Shown here piece by piece: positions 21,449 to 30,905 of a DNA stretch of 64,000 nucleotides. How positions within the stretch are numbered: the first letter of the stretch is position 1; each line of letters begins with the position of its first letter. The translations under genes were made by a program, and so were the position numbers. This stretch comes from Odontocerum albicorne (Eukaryota > Arthropoda > Insecta > Trichoptera > Odontoceridae), in NCBI GenBank assembly GCA_949825065.1, contig OX463864.1:10033787-10097786 (forward strand), read 5' to 3'. The notes beneath the pieces are model-generated. The model was not told the origin of the DNA, searched no databases, and saw only the letters and a program-made list of their open reading frames with translations.

Positions 21449-22009
21449 TAAAAGGTCTTTCAAATTGAGCGGTTTTTTTAATTCATTTTTTTTTAATTCT
21501 TGAATAAAACACACAATTAGCTTTGATTTAAAAAAAAAAATATTGGTCATTGAAGTATAATGTATGACATTTAAACGCAAACAACAATATCCGCCAAATG
21601 TCCACCTCTTGCAGATCCACAGATCTCTACTCTTTTGTCAAAATTTTCGATGACATTTTGGCTTGATTGCGGTTCTAATTCACCAATAACGAAAACAATT
21701 TCGTCCTTCAGCTCAGCAGTTGATTGGGGGTCATTCTTATAGATCTCGCTTTTCACGTAGCCCCAGAGAAAATAGTCCAACGGTGTCAGATCACATGATC
21801 TTGGTGGGCAATTAACATCACCGTTTCCGGAGATTACAATACATAAAATAATTCAACAAGTTGAACGTGTTGTTGTATTGTATACGACTCCATTTTTATA
21901 AATGTCATACATTACACTTCTCAAATGTCACAAGATCTAGGCAAGTTTGCGACGCCATCTGTGTTTTATCCAAGAATTAAAAAATCCGCTCAATTTGAAA
22001 GACCCTTTA
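21449..22009 (-). mobile_element. 561-bp mariner-like deletion derivative (copy M1)
   Basis: The terminal inverted repeats are TAAAAGGTCTTTCAAATTGA and its inverse TCAATTTGAAAGACCCTTTA, extending inward about 50-60 bp. TA flanks both ends (21447-21448 and 22010-22011), as expected for Tc1/mariner-type insertion. The interior keeps only the transposase C-terminus. Copies with the same architecture: 53548-54121 (M2) and 49207-49567 (M3, truncated). Confidence 0.88.
21571..21840 (-). pseudogene. mariner-type transposase C-terminus
   Basis: Minus strand: CPPRSCDLTPLDYFLWGYVK, then SEIYKNDPQS, ELKDEIVFVIGELEP, NFDKRVEICGSARGGHLADI and a natural stop. PPRSxDLTPxDYFLWG is the block with the third catalytic aspartate of insect DDE transposases of this type, and ARGGHLADI is the usual end. 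The N-terminal HTH and the first two aspartates are deleted, so it cannot be active. The related N-terminus is found apart at 48800-49205. Confidence 0.85.
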
Positions 22010-22011
22010 TA

Positions 22012-22228
22012 TTGGCTGGGAATGTAGAAATAGTGAACGGCATTTGAAAGGAAGACCAAGGAAAATATGGTTGGATCAAGTGAATAATATTTTAAAAGAT
22101 GGAAACTTAGAAAGTAAGAAAAATTGTATAAGTTGAATGAGAAGGTGTTTATATATGAAGACTGAGGATATGTGTTAAGATAGGAAAGTCTGGCGCTCTG
22201 TCCTTTGAAGACGGCATGATGGTATGTG
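22012..22228 (+). pseudogene. LINE L-B 3' fragment
   Basis: The plus frame gives GRPRKIWLDQVNNILKDGNL, MRRCLYMKTED and DRKVWRSVL, the C-terminal end of L-B. It runs straight into the MITE at 22229. An L-B end in opposite orientation follows the MITE. Confidence 0.75.
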
Positions 22229-22460
22229 CAGTACCCGGCGGTAAGTAATACACATCGGGCTTAAGAAAGAGACTTTTGGCCATAGTTGGCTAACTTAGGC
22301 TTTGTAGAGCGTCGTCTCTGTCATTCATACACGTGTTCAGTCGCAAGTTGTTAGTCGTTGTCAAGCGACAGAGACGACGCCCTACAAAGCCGAAGTTAGC
22401 CGATTATGGCCGACAGTCTCTTTCTAAAGCCCGATGTGTATTACTTACCGCCGAATACTG
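22229..22460. mobile_element. 232-bp foldback MITE, CAGTACCCGGCGG ends
   Basis: The arms pair over about 100 bp: CAGTACCCGGCGGTAAGTAA and CACATCGGGCTTAAGAAAGA are matched by their inverse at 22405-22460. Inner arms GTAGAGCGTCGTCTCTGTC and GACAGAGACGACGCCCTAC also pair. The same element, shorter, is at 32055-32224. It sits between two tail-to-tail L-B ends. Confidence 0.9.
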
Positions 22461-22461
22461 T

Positions 22462-22610
22462 ATATACATCTCTTGTCTGGATAGGTAGAGTGCCAGATTG
22501 TAATTTCACGACGCGCATCTTTCACCTCTTCCATTATACATTCATACATCTTCTTACACAACTCGTACGATTCGTTTGACTTATTTTTCTGCATCGGTAA
22601 TATGTTTTGA
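22462..22610 (-). pseudogene. LINE L-B 3' fragment
   Basis: Inverse L-B end with GGATAGGTAGAGTGCCAGATT and a peptide like NESYELCKKMYECIMEEV on the minus strand. Confidence 0.6.
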
Positions 22611-23261
22611 TAAAATTAAACAGCACATTAGCATGACCAAAAGTGCCCATTGGCAATTGTCCCAGTTTAAAAATGTCGGAGCATATAAATGGACTATTAT
22701 TTAATGCAAAACAGATCCAACACACAAACTAATTTGTTTAATAAGAATAATATTAGGACAATACATATATAGTGCTGTTTAGAAAGCATACTCTTCTCAA
22801 TGGTACTTGAAGTCACGAATCTAACTCCTCCTTATTGAAATATTAGACATTGAATAAGTGTGTAAGGATAGGAAGGTGGCGGCTGCGATAACGATTTAAC
22901 ATAAAGATGGGTAGACGCAGCAGCAAATGTTTTTAAAAATATTTGGTAAGAAAACAGCAGAAAATTTACGAAATGAAAACACAAATACAAAAAAACTTTT
23001 CTTGATCTTCTGATATAAATTGAACGTAATAATTTTAAATCCGTTTTTAATTAAAAAGTCAAATTGTAGTTTTTAATTCCGTTTTAATTGTTGTTGATAA
23101 TTTTTGTTATCGTTTTAAGGTTCGATTGATTGCTGTTTTCATTTGAATTATAAACAATTGTTTTGTTTATTTCTTTTCGTTTTGTATTTTTTGTATAATT
23201 TTTGAAACATAAAATTTTATTTTTAGTAAAGCCGTTTAAAGAAATGCACATTCAAATAGAC
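22611..23261. other. unassigned AT-rich sequence
   Basis: No motif was recognised. The stretch is very AT-rich. Confidence 0.4.
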
Positions 23262-23845
23262 TTAAAACATATTTTGTCCAAAGGCGATATGCCTATTTAG
23301 CTCCCACGACATACAATGGGGTGCCGAATTCAATAAAGGCAAAAGGAGGAAAACAATTTAGGCAGTCGATCGGAGCGTGGTTGTTATTGCGACAGAAGTT
23401 TGAGTACTTGGGCTTGCAAGAGGAATGACTTGTGGAAAAAGTTTGTGTGAGCTCTTGAGTGTGGTGCTTTTTTGTTGTTTTATATTTATATTTTTATATA
23501 TATATATTTATGTTTATGTGCGATATATTGTGGGATGAATATTTTGGTATGTCTGGAGTGATGAAGTGTGAGGAGTTTGATTTCGCGTGATGTATACATG
23601 TATAATTGAGTGTCACTGTTTGTCAGGTTGATGAGAATGTGCAACGGGGTTTTATATAATCAAAAATCGGAAAGAAGTATCGATTTATTTTTTCATGCTA
23701 TATGTATGTCCTCAGTGATACGACAAATGAAAGGCAACAAACCCAGATCCATTAAAATTGTTGTTCCAAATTAAATTACCTGTTGTTTTTTCGCAAATTA
23801 TGTATATTTCTTGTCATGTGTAAAATAAATAAATAAATATGTAAC
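23262..23845 (+). mobile_element. LINE L-A copy 3
   Basis: Starts at AACATATTTTGTCCAAAGGC and ends with CTTGTCATGTGTAAAATAAA and (AAAT)n. It is shorter at the 5' side than copies 1 and 2. The coding end (ATGCCTATTTAGCTCCCACG) has become non-coding through stops. Confidence 0.8.
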
Positions 23846-24054
23846 CATATGTCATAGTATCATACTTGGCTTTATGTGGAGCGAAGTTTATATGTATTCA
23901 TATTCTCGTATAATCATAAATTTTGATAAAACCTCCCAAAAAAGATTGACTTCTTGTAATTCCTGAAGTTTCATACATCTGAAAGCAGAGCATTTCACGG
24001 AACCAGCAACAATCAAAGCCACGTCATAATTCCCTGCCTTTTTGAGTAGGTGTG

Positions 24055-24480
24055 TTCAATGATTATCTTCCTGTATGTGTTTTATACGGTGTATGGAGTG
24101 GAAACATGGACGATGAAAAATAAGGAAAGATACACGATACAGGCCTTCAAGAATTACTGTTGGAAGTGGATGATTTGTATCCCATGAACCACAAAGTGCA
24201 CCAAAATATCTATCATCCAAGAATACGAGATTACCGAAAAACTCGACAACATGCAGAAAATTAACTCTAACGTGCTTTGGTCTAGTTGCTAGAGGCAATG
24301 ATGAAAGTCTTTCGAAGCTGGTGGTCACGGGGATAGTTGAGGGAGTTCCAGCAAGAGGAAGGTATGCTATGAGATGGGTGAATCAAATAAAGGAGTTAAA
24401 TTGATCCTCTTTAAGCGACGTATTCAACATAGTGAAGAAAGAGAAAGTCAAGACATAACGGAGAACCACGACAAGAAGAA
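24055..24480 (+). pseudogene. LINE L-C-type RT fragment
   Basis: The plus frame gives YGVETWTMKNKERYTIQAFK, NYCWKWMICIP, EYEITEKLDNMQ and later KLVV-like, VEG.PARG text. This matches the order of L-C but is more diverged. It has multiple stops and abuts the 68-bp satellite. Confidence 0.65.
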
Positions 24481-24533
24481 GAATGAAATTTCAGAAAAAA
24501 TATGTTCCAAGATATGTCTTTTCGACTTCAATC

Positions 24534-26035
24534 AATTTCTGCTAATGCCACACCGAATTAGCAATAGGATGGCCTCGAAATCGACAAATGGTCTTATTCA
24601 TAATTTCTGTTAATGCCACACCAAATTAGCAATAGGATGACCTCGAAATCGACAAATTGTGTTATTCATAATTTCTGCTAATGCCACACCGAATTAGCAA
24701 TAGGACGGCCTCGAAATCGACAAATTGTGTTATTCATAATTTCTGCTAATGCCAGACCGAATTAGCAATAGGATGGCCTCGAAATCGACAAATGGTCTTA
24801 TTCATAATTTCTGCTAATGCCACACCGAATTAGCAGTAGGATGGCCTCGAAATCGACAAATGGTCTTATTCATAATTTATGCTAATGCCACACCGAATTA
24901 GCAGTAGGATGGCCTCGAAATCGACAAATGGTCTTATTCATAATTTCTGCTAATGCCACACCGAATTAGCAATAGGATGGCCTCGAAATCGACAAATGGT
25001 CTTATTCATAATTTCTGCTAATGCCACACCGAATTAGCAGTAGGATGACCTCGAAATCGACAAATGGTCTTATTCATAATTTCTGCTAATGCCACACCGA
25101 ATTAGCAGTAAGATGGCCTCGAAATCGACAAATGGTCTTATTCATAATTTCTGCTAATGCCATACCGAATTAGCAGTAGGATGGCCTCGAAATCGACAAA
25201 TGGTCTTATTCATAATTTCTGCTAATGCCACACCGAATTAGCAGTAGGATGGCCTCGAAATCGACAAATGGTCTTATTCATAATTTATGCTAATGCCACA
25301 CCGAATTAGCAGTAGGATGGCCTCGAAATCGACAAATGGTCTTATTCATAATTTCTGCTAATGCCACACCGAATTAGCAATAGGATGGCCTCGAAATCGA
25401 CAAATGGTCTTATTCATAATTTCTGCTAATGCCACACCGAATTAGCAGTAGGATGACCTCGAAATCGACAAATGGTCTTATTCATAATTTCTGCTAATGC
25501 CACACCGAATTAGCAGTAAGATGGCCTCGAAATCGACAAATGGTCTTATTCATAATTTCTGCTAATGCCATACCGAATTAGCAGTAGGATGGCCTCGAAA
25601 TCGACAAATGGTCTTATTCATAATTTATGCTAATGCCACACCGAATCAGCAATAGGATGGCCTCGAAATCGACAAATTGTGTTATTCATAATTTCTGCTA
25701 ATGCCAGACCGAATTAGCAATAGGATGGCCTCGAAATCGACAAATGGTCTTATTCATAATTTCTGCTAATGCCATACCGAATTAGCAGTAGGATGGCCTC
25801 GAAATCGACAAATGGTCTTATTCATAATTTCTGCTAATGCCACACCGAATCAGCAATAGGATGGCCTCGAAATCGACAAATTGTGTTATTCATAATTTCT
25901 GCTAATGCCAGACCGAATTAGCAATAGGATGGCCTCGAAATCGACAAATGGTCTTATTCATAATTTCTGCTAATGCCACACCGAATTAGCAGTAGGATGG
26001 CCTCGAAATCGACAAATGGTGTTAATTATAATTTA
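24534..26035 (+). repeat. 68-bp satellite, about 22 units, with higher-order structure
   Basis: The unit is GAATTAGCAGTAGGATGGCC, TCGAAATCGACAAATGGTCT, TATTCATAATTTCTGCTAAT and GCCACACC. Rare variants recur at fixed distances: AATTTATGC at 24874 and 25282 (408 bp = 6 units), then 25622 (340 bp = 5 units); CATACCG at 25161 and 25569 (408 bp). A six-unit block was therefore duplicated. Confidence 0.95.
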
Positions 26036-26084
26036 ATGTATGTACTAAAGGTTCTGTTCCTAGGCCATAGACAATATAAAATCA

Positions 26085-26335
26085 TACTAAATTTTCACAA
26101 ACTTCCTGAACATACCATCACGCCATATACCATTTAGAGTCAGCAGAGAGGACATATCTACATACCTTGTAATCCATGCAAATATCTCACGTCTTGTTCA
26201 CATCCATCATGCGTGTTTATGCTTCTTACCTTTTTCTTCTGTCAACATTTCTCAACTATCTCCTTCCACTTATTTCATAGTCTACCTTTCATCGCTCGCC
26301 ATGTTTTACCGTTTCCATTCCTTATCCTTGAACGA
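26085..26335 (-). pseudogene. LINE L-B 3' fragment
   Basis: Contains the L-B 3' signature CATCACGCCATATACCATTT, GTCAGCAGAGAGGACATATC and the following pyrimidine-rich coding complement. Confidence 0.55.
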
Positions 26336-26337
26336 AA

Positions 26338-26575
26338 TCCTTTCCTCTACCAATAAACCTCCGTGACCCAGTTGGTAAGACGCTTGTCTCCCAGCATGGA
26401 GGTAGTGGGTTTGATTCCCGTTGGAATCCAGTTTTTTTAAATTCCATCTGATTCCTGTCTGGTTTTCATTTAAAGCCTCTTTAACATATTTTTGGATTGT
26501 TGGAAGATATTGCCACATAGTAATAACCCGTCAGGTTATACTGTATACAACGAAAGTAATACAATTATTGTTTAG
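26338..26575 (+). mobile_element. tRNA-derived SINE, copy 1
   Basis: The head is CCTCCGTGACCCAGTTGGTA (A-box GACCCAGTTGG), then GGTTTGATTCCCG (B-box) about 53 bp downstream. The body has TTCATTTAAAGCCTCTTTAA and the tail TTGGAAGATATTGCCACATA, ATAACCCGTCAGG and CTGTATACAACG. The tail matches LINE L-F. Pol III internal boxes are visible; the acceptor stem does not fold, so it is not a tRNA gene. Confidence 0.85.
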
Positions 26576-26654
26576 AGATTAATCATAAATTTCTTTTTTT
26601 GCTTGAATTAAAATAAATATTTTTTTATGGAATATCATGAGATAAAATAATTTA

Positions 26655-26740
26655 ATTAGTTTCCAAGATGAGCTAGTTGGTTAGAAGAAATTGCTATATA
26701 GCAATAAGCCCACCAGATGTATCATGTAGAATAACCATGT
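26655..26740 (+). repeat. isolated L-F/SINE-type 3' tail
   Basis: TTGGTTAGAAGAAATTGC and AGCAATAAGCCCACCAGATG without a SINE head: an extremely 5'-truncated insertion. Confidence 0.65.
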
Positions 26741-27187
26741 TCACAAAAAAATTAAATTTAATACGAGTTGGACTTTTTTTGTAAAAATTCAATTGAAGTG
26801 AATTAATCAGTTGAGTTATAAGAAAAGGTTTACGACCGCTGTTTGACACTGTTCTCAAATTTTGACAATAGACTGATTGCTCTGTAGAATGAAATATTAA
26901 CAGCTACGTGGGATCACATACAAATTTTTATGATAAACACATAAATATCTATTTTGCAAAATAACTATTTTGCAAAATACGTATTTTAACTATGGTACAC
27001 ATAAATATAATATATATAGAACAGGGGTCTCCAAACTACGGCCCGCGGGCCAACACCAGCTCGCGAGCACCACCAATCCAGCCCGCGGTAGCGGGCCGGC
27101 TATGCCCGGTATGCGGCCCGTCATAGTTTATTTTGATTACATTGTCAAATTTACAATGTAAGTAAATCATACAAAATAATAATCAGA

Positions 27188-27388
27188 TGTTTTTTTTTTT
27201 ACCTGGAGAGTTTATTGCCATGTAGCAATCTCTTCCAACCAACCAGAAAGATGTTTTTATAGGCCGTAAGTGTTAACCAGACTGGAATCCTATTAAAATA
27301 ATCTGGGTTCCAGCGCGGATCGAAACCGCAACCTCCTGATCGGCAGACAAGTGTCTTACCACCAGGCCACGGAGGTCAGTTTTTATTT
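27188..27388 (-). mobile_element. SINE copy inside the hAT element
   Basis: On the minus strand: GACCTCCGTGGCCTGGTGGT (A-box), GGTTTCGATCCGCG (B-box), then TCTGGTTGGTTGGAAGAGATTGCTA as head and tail text. Inserted after the hAT copy formed. Confidence 0.8.
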
Positions 27389-27534
27389 AACGACCACTTA
27401 TGAAACACAATAACTGACATACCCAATGAAATTGAACATTTTAACTGGAATTAATGATATGAGATTTATCCTAAAAACTTACAATAAGTGACGTACAAAG
27501 GTAATTCACATATTGAAATTATGATTACTGAGAT

Positions 27535-27760
27535 TTATGTAGCCGTAACGTTTAATTGACAATTTATTATTTGCAGTTGTGGATCAAGTTTACTAATGAA
27601 AATTATCAGCAGCGACTTCAAATGCTCATTAGTTAATTTGAATCTGTTAATATTTTTTGGAAATTTCATTTTGAAGAATGTTTTTTCACACAGATAAATA
27701 GTGCCGAAAGCGGAAAAAAAAACAGATTCCACCACTAAGTCCCAAGGGCCAAGACCTTGG
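27535..27760 (-). pseudogene. hAT transposase C-terminal dimerisation remnant
   Basis: The minus-strand peptide FGTIYLCEKTFFKMKFPKNI, then RFKLTNEHLKSLL, matches the C-terminal end of one hAT transposase type (FGS.Y.CE..FS.MN..K...R..LT.EHL...L). Only this end survives, and the frame upstream is lost. The reading direction agrees with the right TIR being the 5' side of the gene. Confidence 0.75.
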
Positions 27761-27822
27761 GACTTAGTTGAGGAGTCAGTGTGGCCCTTCGGCTAAAAAG
27801 TTTGGAGACCCCTGATATAGAA

Positions 27823-28540
27823 GAAGGGTGTTACGAATTTCAAAGACGGTAAGGTGAACTAACGCCTCCATTCTTGAAGAACTGAGAATCACCGACAGAT
27901 TGTCGACAATATACCTTCGAGGAGTCCTCCGATTTTTTGGCAACATTGCTCGTGGCTAAGGAGACAGTTTGGAGAGGGTTGTAGTTACTGCAGACGTGGA
28001 AGAATGACGCGTGAGAAGGAAGAATTTTAATGCGTTGGGCTGACCAAGCGAAACACGCAACAGGACAACCCTTAACAACTGTTCTTCAAATCGCGGAGTG
28101 CAGAAATGTGCCTAGTGAAGTTTCTCGTCTTCGCTTTATTTATGTATATGGCGCGGAGACTTGGACTCTGAGGGCAACCAAGAGAAGTAGAATAGATACA
28201 TTTGAAATGTAATGCTGGAGAAGGATGTTACAAATTCCATGTACAGCAAGGCGACCTAATATCTCCATCACCGACAGATTGTCGACAATATGTTCATGAC
28301 GAGTCCTCTATTTTTTTTGGATACATTGCTCGTGGCCAAGGAGATAGTTTGAACAGGTTTGAAGTCACTAGAATGCGTAGGGCTGATCAAGTGAGATACG
28401 CAACATGATTATCCTTAACATCTGCTCTTCGAACCGCAGAGTGCAGGGATGGGTGGACAGGTTTAGTCAGAGGTTAGTATATGAATCACAATGCCCAGTC
28501 AGGAGCTACATGACAGGATGGTGTTAACATATTGGGTGTT
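27823..28540 (+). pseudogene. LINE L-C, two partial copies head to tail
   Basis: The first part (27823-28115) covers RT-tail text ending in TTVLQIAECRN. The second (28116-28540) restarts upstream with LRFIYVYGAETWTLRATKRS, RIDTFEM, stop, CWRRMLQIPCTARRPN and runs to the SHNAQS-like end. So the same family segment is present twice in the same direction. Stops and frameshifts in both. Confidence 0.75.
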
Positions 28541-28704
28541 AACATAAGTTGTGTTCATTTTCTTCCAAATTTAAAAATGAGCACCAAAAGTAAAACAAAA
28601 TGGTAAAGGTTATACGTCATTCGAAAGAAAATTTTCTGCTCTACAATATATTGTGTTTGCTTTTACGTTACATATATTATTTTATTTGATTACAAGCCTT
28701 CAAA

Positions 28705-28965
28705 ATGGAATGTCAAGTAGACGAAAGTGAGCATTTTCGACACCTCCTTCTGTTCGCGTTCAATCGAGGGAATAAAGCTGCCAAAGTTGCCCGCGATATT
28801 TGCGAAGTATACGGTGAAGATGCTATGAATGAAAAGACAGCTTGTCGATAGTTTTTGCGTTTCAAAGACGGTAATTTTGACCTGAAAGACATGGAGTGTT
28901 CCGGACGACCAGTGGACTTCGATGAGGACCGCTTAAACCATATTATTCATGAAGATCCCTTTCAA
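28705..28965 (+). pseudogene. mariner transposase N-terminal fragment
   Basis: The plus strand from ATG 28705 reads MECQVDESEHFRHLLLFAFN, RGNKAAKVARDICEVYGEDA, MNEKTACR, stop (TAG 28849-28851), FLRFKDGNFDLKDMECSGRP. This is the HTH domain of mariner transposases, where the stop replaces a conserved Trp and F.W.GN.D..D..R.GRP follows. The remaining protein is missing. No TIRs were found. Confidence 0.85.
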
Positions 28966-29421
28966 ATTTACAGTGTTAATACCTTAACTATAAATAATAT
29001 AATAAATAAATTAATTTTACTTTTTCCATTTTGAACTTCGCCCCTGGGCACAAAACAGGTGTTCACATGCAGTTTAAGTGCACTTTCTTTATCAGTGAAT
29101 AGCCCCCAGGTCAAATACTCTCTTCTTCCATGCTACACCCATGAGCTATTAAGACTACTTTCTTCATTGCAAAAAAACCGTGCTAAAATCTGAGCTCCGT
29201 TTATTGCAACGCGATTTGGGTTAATCGTAAAACTGGCTCGTGCAGTATCGCTTGCCACCATGTTGTATGCATATTGGATATATTATACATAACCATGGGA
29301 CAGAAATGGAAGGGATTTAATCTTTTTATTTATTAATTTTTTTAAAGGATAAAAAAAGTAACATAAACTTAAGAAATTAACAAACACATACTATAATGCA
29401 TAATTTAAAAATAATACCAGT
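28966..29421. other. unassigned sequence
   Basis: No element or gene signature was found. Confidence 0.4.
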
Positions 29422-29588
29422 GATTTTTTTTTTATTATTACACATGACAAGAAATATACACAATTTGAGAAAAAACAACAGGTAATTTGATTTGGACATA
29501 TAATTTTAATGGATCTGGGTTTGTTGCCTTTCAATTGTTGTATCCCCAGTAAACTAGGCTTTTGCCTGAATCTCACTGAGGATATGCT
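29422..29588 (-). mobile_element. LINE L-A copy 4, short 3' end
   Basis: Tail plus about 165 bp of 3' UTR: CACATGACAAGAAATATACA, GTAATTTGATTTGGACATAT and CCCCAGTAAACTAGGC. It is closest in wording to copy 1 (both have TTTGATTTGGACATATAA). Confidence 0.75.
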
Positions 29589-29639
29589 TCAAAATATCAT
29601 TATTGATTAAAATCGTAATATCCACTGTTTATTTTTATT

Positions 29640-30315
29640 CTTTTATTGTACACATGACAAGAAATATACTTCTTCTTCAGCCGTTTTGGATCCATCCCTG
29701 GGCATAGGCCTCCTCTTCGGTCTTCCACAACTCCCAATCTCGGGCACACTGCATCCACTTCACCCCCGTGGCCCGTCTTATATCGTCCGACCATCTAGTC
29801 TGTGGTCCCCCACACCTCTCCCGCCCGTTCTAGGCTGCCATTCCAGGACCTTTTTCGTCCATCGAGAGTCAGATCATCTGGCAATATGTCCTGCCCAGCT
29901 CCACTTTAAGGCAGCTGCTCTCTCAACTACGTCCGTGACTTTGGTTCTCTTTCTTATCCATTTGTTGGTCTTTCTATCTCGCAGTGAAACTCCCAGCATC
30001 CTCCTCTCCATGGCTCTCTGTGTCACTAAAAGTTTTTGCGTTATTCGCTTTGTTAGGACAGAGGTTTCGGTTCCATATGCGAGGATCGGTAAGATGCATG
30101 AATCAATTACTCTCTTTTTCAAATGATTGGGGTATTTTGGAGATTCACATAATTTGCGAAAAAACAACAGGTATGTTAATTTAATTTGGATACAATTTTA
30201 ATGGATCTGGGTTGGTTGCCTTTCATTTGTCGTGTCCCCAGTTAACTAGACTTTGCTTGTATCTCACTGAGGACATATAGTATAGCATGAAAAAATGAAT
30301 CAATACTTCTTTCCG
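29640..30315 (-). mobile_element. LINE L-A copy 5, split by an RTE insertion
   Basis: The L-A 3' tail (CACATGACAAGAAATATAC, 29650-29668) and its continuation (ATAATTTGCGAAAAAACAAC from about 30149) are separated by about 480 bp of RTE sequence. Confidence 0.8.
29669..30150 (-). pseudogene. RTE-clade LINE fragment nested in L-A
   Basis: The minus-strand reading is KRVIDSCILPILAYGTETSV, LTKRITQKLLVTQRAMERRM, LGVSLRDRKTNKWIRKRTKV, WSWAGHIAR and, at the end, GLCPGMDPKRLKKK. These are the order and the usual last residues of insect RTE ORFs, so this is a true 3' end with a short (GAA)n tail. Upstream parts are missing (5' truncation). Only one frameshift is evident, so it is fairly young. Confidence 0.88.
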
Positions 30316-30324
30316 ATTTTGGAT

Positions 30325-30905
30325 TATGTAAATCGCCATGGATGTATATAGGTATTATTTTATCAGGTGATGGAAGAGTTAAGAGGGATTTTGAATGCCG
30401 GGTAGTGACAGAAAATAAAGTCAATGGGACACTGTAACACTTGTATTCGAACTGGACATTATCTAATTCTGGTTAGATCAACAACTGTATTTTGGTGTCC
30501 ACTTTGATGTATGGCAGTGAATCGTAGATATGGGAAAAACTGAGAACAGCCTAATAAATCTTGTAGAAATGCGTGCATTGAGAAGAATACATGGGGTAAC
30601 AATGTATGACATAATATGCAATATGGTGAAAAGGGATGTGTATTTATTTTAAGACTGATGTGTCAAGTTAGATAAAGAAGGGCACGCTGAGATAGTTTGG
30701 GCGTGTAGAACAAATTAATGAAGACTGACTAAAAAATAAAAATATGTAGCGCAAATGTGAGAAGAAATATGTAAGGTGAAGGCAAGGAAAATATAGTTGG
30801 ATCAAGTTAATGATATTCTGAAAATAGGAAACATAGAAAGTCGAAGAAATCCTAGAAGTTGTATGGATGTAGACTAAAGATGAATGTCGAAATATGAAGC
30901 TTCTG
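30325..30905 (+). pseudogene. LINE L-B fragment
   Basis: Contains AACTGGACATTATCTAATTC, the RALRRIHGVTMYD-coding block, an FGRV(E)-like block and GKENIVGSS/NDILKIGN-type text: the L-B order. Multiple stops. Confidence 0.7.

Larger units (their letters stand above)
27022..27814 (-). mobile_element. hAT-type element with perfect TIRs and 8-bp target duplication
   Basis: CAGGGGTCTCCAAACT at 27022 and its exact inverse AGTTTGGAGACCCCTG at 27799-27814 are the ends. ATATAGAA is duplicated at 27014-27021 and 27815-27822, the 8-bp duplication typical of hAT elements. The left subterminal region is GC-rich (GGCCCGCGGGCC). It is internally deleted but keeps a transposase C-terminal remnant and carries a SINE at 27188-27388. 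Confidence 0.93.

Noticed and set aside
24534..26035. CRISPR-like look of regular repeats
   Set aside because: Units are contiguous with no unique spacers, no cas genes are present, and the context is eukaryotic.
26338..26410. Functional tRNA gene
   Set aside because: A- and B-boxes are present, but the acceptor stem does not pair and SINE body and tail follow; same for the other tRNA-like heads.
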